A stretch of DNA of 22,062 nucleotides from Bacillota bacterium (GCA_021846605.1 JAJZWQ010000035.1:1-22062); one strand, 5' to 3'. Positions 7,604 through 15,580 are shown, counted from the first letter of the stretch. Made by a program: numbers and translations. Notes: a model not told the origin generated them from the letters alone.

Positions 7604-9865
7604 TCAGACCATGGACTGCGGGTCGGGATCGGCCGCCAACCGCGCCCCCGGCACCCGCCCGGCGACGGCGTCCAGCGCGGAGCGGGCCAGGGCCCGCAAC
7701 ACGGCGTCATCCGGCCCGCGCAGGGCCAGATGCCACCGATGCTGGCCGCGCAGGCGCGCCAGGGGCGCCTGGCTGGGCCCCCACAGGTCGACGCCGGGCG
7801 GCAGGATGTTCGCCAGCGCCTCCCCCACGGCGCGCGCCGCCACCTCGGCGGCGCGCGCCTCCGGCGACCACGCCAGGATGCGCAGGAGGGAAGCAAACGG
7901 CGGGAAGCGCGCCGCCCTACGCACCGCCAGTTCTTCACGGACAAAGCGCCCGTAATCATGGGCGGTGGCCGCCATGATCGCGGGGTGGTCGGGGGTGTGG
8001 GTCTGCACCAGCACCTCGCCCGGCTCGTCCCCGCGACCGGCGCGACCGGCCACCTGGCAGAGCAGTTGGAAGGTGCGCTCCGCCCCCCGGTAGTCCGGAT
8101 GGTGCAGGGCGGTGTCGGCGTCGACCACGCCCACCAGCGTGACCCCCGCCACATCCCACCCCTTGGCCACCATCTGCGTGCCCACCAGGACGTCGGCCCG
8201 GCCCGCCCGGAACGCCTCGTAGATCCGCCGGTGCGCGCCCTTGGTCCCCGTGGTGTCCAGGTCCATGCGCAGCACGCGGGCCGCAGGAAACAACCGCACC
8301 ACCTCCTGGGCCACGCGCTCGGTGCCCACCCCGCGCAGGCGCAGGAGGTGCCCCCCGCAGCGGGGGCAGAGACGGGGCACCGGGGAGTGCTGGCCGCAGT
8401 AGTGGCAGTGCAGCAGCCGGTCGCTGTCGTGGTAGCACAGGGCCACGCTACACGCCTGGCAACGGGCGCAGTGCCCGCAGGCCCGGCAGACCAGGGCCGG
8501 CGCGAATCCCCGCCGGTTCAAGAAGAGCAGGGCCTGATGCCCTGCACCCAGATGGCGGGCCAGCGCCTCCCGCAGTTCCGGGGCGAACAGGTCCTCCCCG
8601 GGCGCCGCACGCAGATCCAGCGTGCGGACGCCCGGCAGGGGCCGCCCGCCCACGCGGCGGGGCATGTCCAGGCGGACCAGGTCGCCGCGCGCCGCGGCCT
8701 CGAACGTCTCGACCGCCGGCGTCGCGCTGCCCAGCAGCACCGGGATGCCCAACCGCTCGGCGCGCCAGCGCGCCACGTCGCGCGCGTGGTAGCGGGGGGA
8801 CTCCTCCTGTTTGTACGAGGGCTCGTGCTCCTCGTCGATCACGATCAGTCCCAGGCGCGGCAGGGGGGCGAAGACGGCCGAGCGCGCCCCCACCACGACG
8901 CCCACCTCCCCGCGGCGCACCCGCCACCACTCGTCGTGCCGCTCGCCGGCCCCCAGAGCGCTGTGCAGCAGCGCCACGCGCGCACCGAAGCGCTCCCGGA
9001 ACGTGCGGACGGTCTGCGGCGTCAGCGCGATCTCCGGCACGAGCACGATCGCCTGGCGCCCTCGCGCCAGGACCCGTTCGATCGCCTGGAGATAGACCTC
9101 CGTCTTGCCGCTGCCCGTCACCCCCCACAACAGGAAGGCGGTCGGTTCCGGACCGTCGATGGCCGGCGCCAGGGCCACCAGCGCCCGCTCCTGGTCAGGG
9201 GTCGCGGCGGGTGCCTCCCGGCCGGCGACGGCTTCGTCCCACCCCGCCCCGAGGGGGTCACGGCGCACCCCTTCGGCCCGGGCCTCCACCCAACCCCGAC
9301 GCACCAAGCCGCCCACCGCGGCGGCGCCGATGCCGCGCCGGGCCAGTTCCTCCCGTCCCAGGCCGGGCTCGGCCAGCAGGGCCTGCCAGGCCGCAGCCTG
9401 GGCCGGGGCCCGCGCCAGCGCCCGGCCGGGGTCGATCCCGGGCAGCGGGTGGTAGGCCAGCCGTTGCTTGGGCCCGGCCCCCGGCGGCGGGAGCAGCACG
9501 CGGACCGCCTGCGCCCGGGAGCACACCGTGCGCTCGGCCAGCCAGCCCGCCAGCGCCAGGGCGTGGGCATCCAGGGGGGGCTCGTCGTCCAGGAGGTCGC
9601 CCAGCGGCCGGACGCCGCCCGCCGGGGGTGGAACCGCGCCGAGCCGGAAGAGCACCCCCTGGGCCTCGCGGCGGCCGAAGGGCACCCGCACGCGCTGTCC
9701 CGGACGGACGCGCTCCCGCAGCGCCTCGGGAACGGCGTAGGTGAAGAGTTGATCGGGGCCGCGGCCTCCGACGTCGACCGCCACCTCGGCGTAGATCTGG
9801 TCCCCCGGGGTCTCGACCGGCGGCAGCAGCGGCAGTGCCTGCGGGGCAGCCTTCACGCGCGGCAC
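7604..9865 (-). CDS. priA: Primosomal protein N' (replication restart helicase PriA)
   Basis: Superfamily 2 3'-5' DNA helicase that recognises stalled forks and reloads the replicative helicase. The 753-residue product is full length. The N-terminal DNA-binding domain (about 20-105, starting YAEVAVDVGG) is followed by a winged-helix part. The helicase core has Walker A GVTGSGKT (about 248-255), a DEEH box (about 344-347) with the family's EHEPSYKQEESPRYHARD, and LLGSATP. The eight-cysteine zinc module (about 460-503, CRAC..CARCQAC..C) contains CHYCG and CPRCGG. Helicase lobe two carries GTQMVAKGWD and QVAGRAGRG, and the C-terminus has the family-like DPDPQSMV. The GTG at 9865 follows GGGAGGG by seven bases. 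It lies 79 bases after coaBC in the usual Firmicutes order. Confidence 0.95.
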   Translation of the reverse strand: MPRVKAAPQALPLLPPVETPGDQIYAEVAVDVGGRGPDQLFTYAVPEALRERVRPGQRVRVPFGRREAQGVLFRLGAVPPPAGGVRPLGDLLDDEPPLDAHALALAGWLAERTVCSRAQAVRVLLPPPGAGPKQRLAYHPLPGIDPGRALARAPAQAAAWQALLAEPGLGREELARRGIGAAAVGGLVRRGWVEARAEGVRRDPLGAGWDEAVAGREAPAATPDQERALVALAPAIDGPEPTAFLLWGVTGSGKTEVYLQAIERVLARGRQAIVLVPEIALTPQTVRTFRERFGARVALLHSALGAGERHDEWWRVRRGEVGVVVGARSAVFAPLPRLGLIVIDEEHEPSYKQEESPRYHARDVARWRAERLGIPVLLGSATPAVETFEAAARGDLVRLDMPRRVGGRPLPGVRTLDLRAAPGEDLFAPELREALARHLGAGHQALLFLNRRGFAPALVCRACGHCARCQACSVALCYHDSDRLLHCHYCGQHSPVPRLCPRCGGHLLRLRGVGTERVAQEVVRLFPAARVLRMDLDTTGTKGAHRRIYEAFRAGRADVLVGTQMVAKGWDVAGVTLVGVVDADTALHHPDYRGAERTFQLLCQVAGRAGRGDEPGEVLVQTHTPDHPAIMAATAHDYGRFVREELAVRRAARFPPFASLLRILAWSPEARAAEVAARAVGEALANILPPGVDLWGPSQAPLARLRGQHRWHLALRGPDDAVLRALARSALDAVAGRVPGARLAADPDPQSMV

Positions 9866-9944
9866 GGCCGCACCCTCCCGTCCCCGGCCGGGAGGTGCGC
9901 ACCCCTGTCCTTGCCGATCGCTCCCACCCCTCCCCCGCCGAAGA

Positions 9945-11168
9945 TCAATCGCGGGCCAGGCAGTCGGCCGCCCGCTGCAGGATGCGGTCGGCGACCGCAC
10001 GCTTGGGCAGCGGACCCACCGCCTCGGAGTGGCCCAGCGCGTCCCAGATCACCACGGTGTTGGTCTCGGCCCCGAAGGCGCCGCCCGCCCCCACGGCGTT
10101 AAAGACGCAGAGGTCCAGATGCTTGGCGCGCAGCTTGCGCAGGGCCTCCTCCGGTCCCGCGCCAGCCTCCGCGGCAAAGCCCACCAGGACGCGGCCGCGC
10201 TTGTCCAGCCCCAGTTCGGCCAGGATGTCGGGGTTGCGCACCAACCGCAGGACAGCCCCCGCCTCCTGCTTCTTGATCTTGGTCTCGGACACCTCGGCGG
10301 GCCGCCAATCCGCCACCGCGGCCGCTGCCACCACCACGTCGGCGTCGGCACCCGCGCGTTGCACCGCGTCCCGCATCTCCAGGGCGGTGCCCACCCGCAG
10401 GCAGGTGACACTGGATGGGGCCTCCAGGGCCACCGGACCGGTCACCAGCGTCACGCGGGCGCCCATCTCGCGGGCCGACGCGGCTAGGGCGTAGCCCATC
10501 TTACCGCTGGAATGGTTGCTCAAAAAGCGGACGGGGTCGAGCGGCTCGCGGGTCGGCCCCGCGGTCACCAGGACATGCCGTCCCCGTAACAGGTCCGTCC
10601 CGGGCGGCGGCAACTCGGCCCGCGGGGGTCGCCCCACCGCTCCGACCACGGCGGCCGCGATCATCGAGGGGTCGGCCAGGCGCCCCCACCCCTCCCCCTC
10701 CCCGACCGCCCCCAGCGGGCCCCAGCCGGGGTCCACCACGCTGGCGCCGTCTGCGCGGAGGCGGGCCACGTTGCGCTGCACGGCGGGGTGGGACCACATG
10801 TGGCGGTTCATGGCCGGCGCGAAGAACACCGGCCCGGGAAAGGCGAGCAGCCAGGTGGTGAGGTAGTCGTCGGCGACCCCCGCGGCCGCACGGGCGAGGA
10901 TATCTGCCGTCGCCGGGGCCACGACCCCGACCTGCCCCCAGCGCGCCAGCGCGATGTGGTCGACGGATTGGGGCGCGAAGAGGTCGCGGGCCACCGGCAT
11001 GCCCGTGAGCCCCGCAAAGAGCGCGTCGCCCACAAAGCGCCGGGCGGCGGCGGTCAGGATGACGCGCACCTCCGCCCCGCCCCGGCGCAGTTCGCGCACC
11101 AATTCGGCGGCCTTGTAGGCCGCGACGCTCCCGCCAACCCCCAGCACCACGCGCCGATCAGCCAGCAC
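9945..11168 (-). CDS. coaBC: Bifunctional phosphopantothenoylcysteine synthetase/decarboxylase CoaBC
   Basis: Carries out two steps of coenzyme A synthesis: CTP-dependent joining of cysteine to 4'-phosphopantothenate (CoaB) and flavin-dependent decarboxylation to phosphopantetheine (CoaC). The 407-residue product has the flavoprotein CoaC domain first (about 1-180) with VGGSVAAYKA, the catalytic histidine in SVDHIALARW (His71) and the PAMN motif (118-121). The CoaB domain (about 195-407) has VTAGPTREPLDPVRFLSNHSSGKMG split by turns, and the KIKK segment. The CoaC loop that carries the active-site cysteine in E. coli Dfp (ACGxxGxGR) reads AVGEGEGWGR here, with Val155 in place of Cys. The GTG start is preceded by GGGGAGGAGG at seven bases. 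It lies 42 bases after rpoZ. Confidence 0.93.
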   Translation of the reverse strand: MLADRRVVLGVGGSVAAYKAAELVRELRRGGAEVRVILTAAARRFVGDALFAGLTGMPVARDLFAPQSVDHIALARWGQVGVVAPATADILARAAAGVADDYLTTWLLAFPGPVFFAPAMNRHMWSHPAVQRNVARLRADGASVVDPGWGPLGAVGEGEGWGRLADPSMIAAAVVGAVGRPPRAELPPPGTDLLRGRHVLVTAGPTREPLDPVRFLSNHSSGKMGYALAASAREMGARVTLVTGPVALEAPSSVTCLRVGTALEMRDAVQRAGADADVVVAAAAVADWRPAEVSETKIKKQEAGAVLRLVRNPDILAELGLDKRGRVLVGFAAEAGAGPEEALRKLRAKHLDLCVFNAVGAGGAFGAETNTVVIWDALGHSEAVGPLPKRAVADRILQRAADCLARD

Positions 11169-11210
11169 CCCGCCGCCTCCTCCCCGCAGGAGGGCGGCGG
11201 CCGGAGCGGA

Positions 11211-11579
11211 CTACCGGCGGCCTTCCTGCACGCGTTCGAAGTAGAGCTTGCCCTGCGCCAGTTCCTCCAGGGCCACCGTCACCGGCTTGTCAGAGAGGGA
11301 CTCCACCCGGGGTTTGCTGCCGTCGAGCAGTTCGCGTGCCCGCTTGGCGGTGACGCTCACCCAGGTGTACTTGCTCTGCAAGTAGGAGGCTTCGACATCC
11401 TGGACCCATTCCCCCTCGGGCAAGTCGGCCGCAGGATCCTCGGCGAGCGCGACCACCTCGTCGGACACCTCCGCGGGCGGCGCCACCACCTGGGGCGCCT
11501 CGACCTGTGCCTCCGCCGCCTCGCTGCGCACCCGCACCTTGCGGCGGGTCGCCGCCCGTTCCCCGTCCTGCTCTGCCAT
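11211..11579 (-). CDS. rpoZ: DNA-directed RNA polymerase omega subunit
   Basis: Small subunit that clamps the beta' C-terminus and helps RNA polymerase assembly. The C-terminal 60 residues carry the family core: SKYTWVSVTAKRARELL, then KPVTVALEELAQGKLYFERV. The product, 122 residues, is about 50-60 residues longer than a minimal Firmicutes omega. The extra N-terminal part (1-62) starts with a basic stretch (RAATRRKVRVR) followed by an acidic, Ala/Val/Glu-rich, probably disordered segment. The core would be complete from residue 63 onward. Position between remA and coaBC supports the call. gmk, the usual upstream neighbour, is absent: only 35 bases separate it from remA. Confidence 0.88.
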   Translation of the reverse strand: MAEQDGERAATRRKVRVRSEAAEAQVEAPQVVAPPAEVSDEVVALAEDPAADLPEGEWVQDVEASYLQSKYTWVSVTAKRARELLDGSKPRVESLSDKPVTVALEELAQGKLYFERVQEGRR

Positions 11580-11614
11580 ATCGGCCTCCTCCCGCCCGGT
11601 GCCCTTCCGGCACT

Positions 11615-11914
11615 CTACTCCGCGGGCGTCTCTTCCTCATCGGGCATGTCATGCGCCGGGTCGTGCAGGCTGTCGCGCCCCCCCAGGCGATGGGCAACCG
11701 TCTCCGGTTGGACGGCGGACAGGATGACATGGTCGGAGTCGGTGAAGATCACCGCACGCGTGCGCCGTCCGTACGTCGCGTCCACCAGCACGCCGCGGTC
11801 CCTGGCCTCCCCGATCATGCGTTTGATCGGCGCCGATTCCGGGCTCACGATCGCGACGATGCGGTTGGCTGAGACGATGTTGCCAAAGCCGATGTTGATG
11901 AGTCGAATGTCCAC
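11615..11914 (-). CDS. remA: RemA/DUF370 extracellular matrix regulator
   Basis: DNA-binding regulator that forms oligomeric rings and in Bacillus subtilis activates biofilm matrix operons. The 99-residue product is a near-textbook family member: [59 protein letters not shown] and [11 protein letters not shown], followed by a short acidic tail rich in Asp and Glu. I place the start at the GTG at 11914, because family members begin M-[DE]-I-x-L and a GGGGGTG tract precedes it at about six bases. A GTG three codons upstream (11923) is also possible. It follows yicC by 37 bases, the conserved order in Firmicutes. Confidence 0.92.
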   Translation of the reverse strand: MDIRLINIGFGNIVSANRIVAIVSPESAPIKRMIGEARDRGVLVDATYGRRTRAVIFTDSDHVILSAVQPETVAHRLGGRDSLHDPAHDMPDEEETPAE

Positions 11915-11951
11915 CGCATCCACCCCCGGGGTACTAGCTCTCCGTCTCCGG

Positions 11952-12803
11952 CTACTCCACGTTCTGCGCCTGCTCGCGCAGCTGATCCGCTGTCACGCGG
12001 GCCTCCAGGGCCAGTTGGGCGATCTCGGCGTCGAGCGCCTTGGCGGCGACCGTCGTCCACTCGCGCTGCAACTCCTGCGCCAAGAAGTCCAGACGCCGAC
12101 CGGCGGGCCCGTCCCGGACCAGCGCCGCCCGTGCCTGGTCCAGGTGGCTGCGGGCGCGCGCGACCTCCTCGGCCACGTCGCCACGCTCCATCGCCGGCAG
12201 CAGTCCCTCGGGGAAGTCGGCCCCCGAGGTCCAGGCCGCCCAGCGTTCCCGCCAGCGATCGCGCTGCTGGCGTTGCGCGTCCGGGAGGTGCACCGCAACC
12301 CTGGCGCAGAGTTCGGACAGCGCATCGACCTGGGCCAGGAGGACCCCCTGGAGCGACGACCCCTCCCGGGCCCGCATCGCGGTCATCTCGTCCAGCGCGG
12401 ACGCCAACACGGGCGCGACCTCGACCCAGACCGTCTCCGCGGAGGGCGCTGCCTCGCGCACCGTGCACACCCCGCTGAGGCCGAGGAACATCGCCGCGGG
12501 CGCGTCCGCCGTCACACCGAGCATATCCGCGATTTCCTTCAAAGCCTCATGGTACGAGGAGGCCAGGACCGTGTCAACGACAAGGCGCCGTGCGGTCGGC
12601 GCCGCAGGGGCGACCACCGCCACCTCGACCCGCCCGCGCTGCACCACCGCCCCCACCGCCGCGCGGATGGGCGGCTCGAGGACGCGGTACCCGTCCGGCA
12701 CCCGCACCGCAACATCCAGGTACCGGTGATTGACCGCTCGCACCTCGGCCTGCCAACCCCCGTCCCTGGCCGATGCGCGGCCGAACCCCGTCATGCTGCG
12801 CAG
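11952..12803 (-). CDS. yicC: YicC/YloC-family endoribonuclease
   Basis: YicC-family protein; members act as endoribonucleases in RNA turnover. The product has the family start [23 protein letters not shown] near residue 24, and the C-terminal DUF1732 signature [15 protein letters not shown] with [12 protein letters not shown] near 235-265. Length (283) matches the family. The start is unusual. Family members read [10 protein letters not shown], and the only codon giving this is a CTG at 12803, which lies five bases after GGGGGTG. The ATG at 12794 (giving MTGFGR, 280 residues) has no ribosome binding site. No ATG, GTG or TTG is seen just upstream in frame although the frame stays open to about 12971. 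I therefore favour CTG initiation. It lies upstream of remA in the conserved order. Confidence 0.9.
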   Translation of the reverse strand: MRSMTGFGRASARDGGWQAEVRAVNHRYLDVAVRVPDGYRVLEPPIRAAVGAVVQRGRVEVAVVAPAAPTARRLVVDTVLASSYHEALKEIADMLGVTADAPAAMFLGLSGVCTVREAAPSAETVWVEVAPVLASALDEMTAMRAREGSSLQGVLLAQVDALSELCARVAVHLPDAQRQQRDRWRERWAAWTSGADFPEGLLPAMERGDVAEEVARARSHLDQARAALVRDGPAGRRLDFLAQELQREWTTVAAKALDAEIAQLALEARVTADQLREQAQNVE

Positions 12804-12859
12804 GTCGGCACCCCCGTCCTGCCGCCTAGGGTTCCAGACACCAGGGCGCTCTCCTGCGT

Positions 12860-13228
12860 TCAGCCCCCGTGGGCCTGGTCGGGCGGCGCCTGCTCCTGGC
12901 GCGCCAACCGCAGACAGCGCGTCACGTACCCCCCCACGCGGCCGGACTCCGCCGCGCTCAGCGCCCCCCATCCGTCCGCCTGGACCTTCTCCCAGAGGCC
13001 CAGCGCCTGCGCCCCCTCCACCTTCAGCCGGTAAAGCGGACTCTCCTCCTTCGCTGCCTTCTGCTGCCGCCGCTGCCGCGCCCTGCCGCTCTCCCGCCGC
13101 GCCACCCCCGTGCCGTCCTGCGCAGGCTCTGTCCGGTCCTGCGCGGACTCTGTCCCGGCCTGCGCGGACCCGGCGCGCGCGCGCCGGGCGCGTGCGGGCT
13201 GGCCCGGCCGACGCTTGCCCTCGCCCAC
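12860..13228 (-). CDS. SspF-like small acid-soluble spore protein with long basic N-terminus
   Basis: Small acid-soluble spore proteins coat spore DNA and protect it from UV and heat. The C-terminal half of this 122-residue product resembles B. subtilis SspF: RLKVEGAQALGLWEKVQADGW, then GALSAAESGRVGGYVTRCLRLARQ, matching the LG..x..V...GWG and A...G pattern of SspF. The N-terminal 62 residues are an added tail very rich in Arg, Ala and Gln, containing a seven-residue repeat (AQAGTES, AQDRTEP, AQDGTGV). The spore protease (GPR) cleavage region of alpha/beta SASPs, E-I/L-A, reads E-G-A here. The GTG at 13228 is preceded by AAGGGGG at about eight bases. It lies 56 bases upstream of yicC in the housekeeping gene run and shows that the host probably forms spores. 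Confidence 0.7.
   Translation of the reverse strand: MGEGKRRPGQPARARRARAGSAQAGTESAQDRTEPAQDGTGVARRESGRARQRRQQKAAKEESPLYRLKVEGAQALGLWEKVQADGWGALSAAESGRVGGYVTRCLRLARQEQAPPDQAHGG
13115..13174. repeat. 21-bp tandem repeat inside the SASP gene
   Basis: About 2.9 copies of a 21-base unit beginning GTCCTGCGC (plus strand starts at 13115, 13136 and 13157, the last one beginning GGCCTGCGC and decaying after about 18 bases). In the encoded protein it gives a seven-residue repeat with consensus AQDxTE(S/P). Copies differ by a few substitutions. Confidence 0.8.
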
Positions 13229-13253
13229 TGCTGCATCCCCCTTCCAGGGATGC

Positions 13254-13916
13254 CTAGGTTGCCCTGCGCGCGCGTCCCTCATGCTCGGCGGCATAGGCGC
13301 AGCCCGCGGCGGCAGGGCAGCCGCCGCAGCGGGGCGCCCGCGGACGGCACCAGTCCTTTCCGACCGCGACGAGGAGGGCGTGAAACTCCCCGAGCCAGGC
13401 GGCGTCGGCGGGGAGGCGGGGAACCAGGTAGGCCCGGGCCTGTCCGTAGGAGGCGGCCACGGCGGCCGGGAGGAACCCCATCCGTTCCAGGACGCGCCGC
13501 GCGTAGGCGTCGCACACCATCGCCGGGTGCCCCAGGGCGTAACACAGGATCGCGTCCGCGGTCTCCTCGCCCACGCCGTACACCCCCAGGAGCGCCTGGC
13601 GCACCTGGGCACCGTCGCGGGCGGACAGCGCCGACAGGCCGCCCTGCGCCAGGATGAAGCGGGAGACCGCGGACAGCTTGCGCGCCTTGACGTTGAAGTA
13701 CCCGGCGGCCCGGATGAGGGGGGCGACCGCTGAGGACGGGGCCTCGGCCAGCGCCGCCAGGGAGAGCAGTCCCGCACCATCCAGCGCGGCGATGGCGCGG
13801 CTGGCGTTGGTCCAGGCCACGGCCTGGGTGAGCACGGCGCCGACGACCACCTCCTCGGCCGTGCGGGCCGGCCACCAGCCCTGGGGGCCCAGGCGCTCCA
13901 AGAGCAGGGCGTGCAC
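13254..13916 (-). CDS. HhH-GPD DNA glycosylase, MagIII/endonuclease III-like
   Basis: Base-excision repair glycosylase of the helix-hairpin-helix family with an iron-sulfur cluster. The 220-residue product begins with the MagIII-like segment LGPQGWWPA and VVVGAVLTQAVAWTN (about 23-37), where endonuclease III-like enzymes enclose the damaged base. The hairpin LLGVYGVGEETADAI (109-123) is followed by the catalytic aspartate Asp136 in VCDAYARRV. Endonuclease III has Lys at the position of Glu118, so this is probably a monofunctional glycosylase without lyase activity, as in MagIII. A 4Fe-4S site is formed by Cys190, 197, 200 and 206 (C-x6-C-x2-C-x5-C). The GTG at 13916 is chosen by family length; no clear ribosome binding site precedes it, but translation could couple to the NUDIX gene ending 16 bases upstream. 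Confidence 0.85.
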   Translation of the reverse strand: MHALLLERLGPQGWWPARTAEEVVVGAVLTQAVAWTNASRAIAALDGAGLLSLAALAEAPSSAVAPLIRAAGYFNVKARKLSAVSRFILAQGGLSALSARDGAQVRQALLGVYGVGEETADAILCYALGHPAMVCDAYARRVLERMGFLPAAVAASYGQARAYLVPRLPADAAWLGEFHALLVAVGKDWCRPRAPRCGGCPAAAGCAYAAEHEGRARRAT

Positions 13917-13932
13917 CGCGGCCAGGCGCGCG

Positions 13933-14406
13933 CTACGCGTACTCCACCACCTCCGGGGCCGGCCCGTCCCAGCGGGCCACACTGCGGCGGAAGCATCCCC
14001 AGCCGCTGTCGGCCAGAACGTCGCGGAGGAAGGCGCGGTCGGTGGGCAGAAGCCGCAGTTCCGCCAGCGCGCGCTCCACGGGGAACCACGCCGCGTCCCC
14101 CGGGAGGTCGCCGTCGGGCACCCTGCAGGCGAAGAGCGCAAACAGCCACTGCCCCCCGGCGGCGGAGTCCGGCGGCAACCCGCGCTGGGCCACGAGCAGG
14201 CGTAGCCCCAACACCTCCGCGGGCAGTCCCAACTCCTCCCGCAGTTCCCGCCGGCAGGTCGTCGCCAGTCCCTCCCCCTTTTCGCGCTTGCCTCCGGGCA
14301 GGCTCCACCACCCCGGCCAGGGCGGCCCCGCCCGGCGCAGCAGCAGCACCCGGCCGGCATCCAGGCACACCCCCAGCGCAACCTGCCGCCCGTCGTCCTC
14401 AGCCAT
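13933..14406 (-). CDS. NUDIX hydrolase (MutT-like)
   Basis: Hydrolyses nucleoside diphosphates linked to another group, with Mg2+; possible substrates include oxidised dNTPs. The 157-residue product has the complete NUDIX box at residues 39-61: G-x5-E-x7-REL-x-EE-x-GL (from GKREKGE to RELREELGL). SLPGGK precedes it and a typical alpha/beta fold surrounds it. The C-terminal tail beyond residue 120 has no recognised motif. The ATG at 14406 follows GGAGGGGG at six bases and overlaps the end of the cation transporter gene by eight bases, so the two are translationally coupled. Its neighbour is a DNA glycosylase, so a role in cleaning the nucleotide pool is plausible but unproven. Confidence 0.9.
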   Translation of the reverse strand: MAEDDGRQVALGVCLDAGRVLLLRRAGPPWPGWWSLPGGKREKGEGLATTCRRELREELGLPAEVLGLRLLVAQRGLPPDSAAGGQWLFALFACRVPDGDLPGDAAWFPVERALAELRLLPTDRAFLRDVLADSGWGCFRRSVARWDGPAPEVVEYA

Positions 14407-15301
14407 CGCCCGCCCCCTCCCGGGTCTCGCGGGCCGGATTGACGTGCACCAGCACCTCGCGGACATCGGCCAGCCGCCCGTGCACGGCATCCGCCACCGC
14501 CCGCGCCACCGCATGGCCGGCCTCGACCGTCAACCGCCCGTCCACACCGATCTTGACATCGATGAGCACGTACCGCCCCATGCCCCGGGCCCGCAGGTCG
14601 TGGAGCTCCAGGACGCCCGGGACGGAGAGGACCGTCTGCCGCACCGCCTCGTAGATCCCCACCTGCCGGCCCTCCAGCAGTTCGTCCAGGTTCCCGCGCA
14701 ACACGCCGCCCCCCGCCGCGACCAGCAAGCAGGCCACCACCATCGCCATCACCGGGTCGGCCCAGGCCCACCCCGCGCGCGCCGACACCACGCCCAGGAG
14801 CGCCGCCAGCGAACTCCACACGTCCACGCGGTTGTCGGCGGCGCTGGCCTCCAGGGCCGCCGACTCCAACAGGCGGTTCTGGCGCCGGGTCCAGCGATAG
14901 AGCAACTCCTTCACCACGATACCCGCGCCCGCCACCCAGACGGCGCCGAGCCGCGGGTGCGACGGCACGCTGGACATCAGCCGCATCAGGGCGTCCGCCG
15001 CCACGCTGAGGCCCGCGGCGACCAGAAACACACCGACCCCGAAGGCGACGATCGATTCCGCCTTCTCATGCCCGTAGGGATGTTCGTCGTCGGGGGGGCG
15101 CGCGGCCAGCCAGCGCCCGTAGAGCACCGCGCCCGAACCGATGGCGTCGCTGGCGGAATGCAGCCCGTCCGCCAGGACCGCGGTGCTGGCAAAGACGACG
15201 CCGCCGCCGATCTTGACCACGGCGAGCAGCAGGTTGGCCACCAGTGTCCACCAGGCCAGCCCCTGCCCGGGGACGGTCGGCTGCGGAGTCGAGGCTGCCA
15301 C
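14399..15301 (-). CDS. Cation diffusion facilitator (metal efflux) transporter
   Basis: Proton-coupled divalent-metal exporter of the CDF family in the cell membrane. The 300-residue product has six predicted membrane helices (about 15-210) and a cytoplasmic ferredoxin-like C-terminal domain (about 215-290, RYVLIDVKIGVDG). Helix 2 carries the metal motif ADGLHSASD (His48 and Asp52), and HPYGHEKAE follows in the loop. Helix 5 reads AADNRVDVWSS, giving Asp156-xxx-Asp160 where Zn-type members have His-xxx-Asp, so the site is His-Asp/Asp-Asp; metal preference is uncertain. The GTG at 15301 sits nine bases after GGAGGTG; another GTG at 15313 lies too close to that tract. It heads the minus-strand run. 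Confidence 0.9.
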   Translation of the reverse strand: MAASTPQPTVPGQGLAWWTLVANLLLAVVKIGGGVVFASTAVLADGLHSASDAIGSGAVLYGRWLAARPPDDEHPYGHEKAESIVAFGVGVFLVAAGLSVAADALMRLMSSVPSHPRLGAVWVAGAGIVVKELLYRWTRRQNRLLESAALEASAADNRVDVWSSLAALLGVVSARAGWAWADPVMAMVVACLLVAAGGGVLRGNLDELLEGRQVGIYEAVRQTVLSVPGVLELHDLRARGMGRYVLIDVKIGVDGRLTVEAGHAVARAVADAVHGRLADVREVLVHVNPARETREGAGDG

Positions 15302-15322
15302 TGGTCCGCCCACCTCCCACGC

Positions 15323-15328
15323 AGTATA
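15323..15328 (-). promoter_or_regulatory. Possible -10 element for the CDF-led operon
   Basis: On the minus strand the hexamer TATACT (within GTTTATACTGCG) lies 21 bases before the chosen CDF start, leaving a short leader that contains the ribosome binding site. The expected -35 position (GGACCC) is poor, so this is a weak prediction, but the A/T-rich hexamer stands out in this GC-rich spacer. Confidence 0.4.
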
Positions 15329-15580
15329 AACGGGCGGCCCTCAGCGGGTCCCCCGCCAGTGCCGCAATCTAGCATGGCGCACGCGCCCTGCGCCCGCGGG
15401 CCGACGCGGGGCGCAACGCATCGCGGGACCCAGCCCCGGCCCCGTGGACACCCTCGGCTCCGGCTGACAGACCGCCGCCCACACGGTAGCCTGATCCTTC
15501 CACGGTTGGCGCGGGGCACCTGGCATGGCCAGCGCCGGCCCGCCGTGCGGGTCCGATGGAGAACGGGAGGGGGCAGCCAG

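Noticed and set aside
7265..10102. A 945-residue open frame on the plus strand across the epimerase and priA genes
   Set aside because: It is antisense to the well-supported priA and epimerase genes; GC-rich coding DNA often leaves antisense frames open, and its product is Arg/Pro/His-rich with no domain.
15389..15414. Imperfect hairpin in the spacer before the 3D-domain gene as a terminator or riboswitch
   Set aside because: One bulged stem with no T-run and no conserved RNA motif that I recognise; probably chance in GC-rich DNA.
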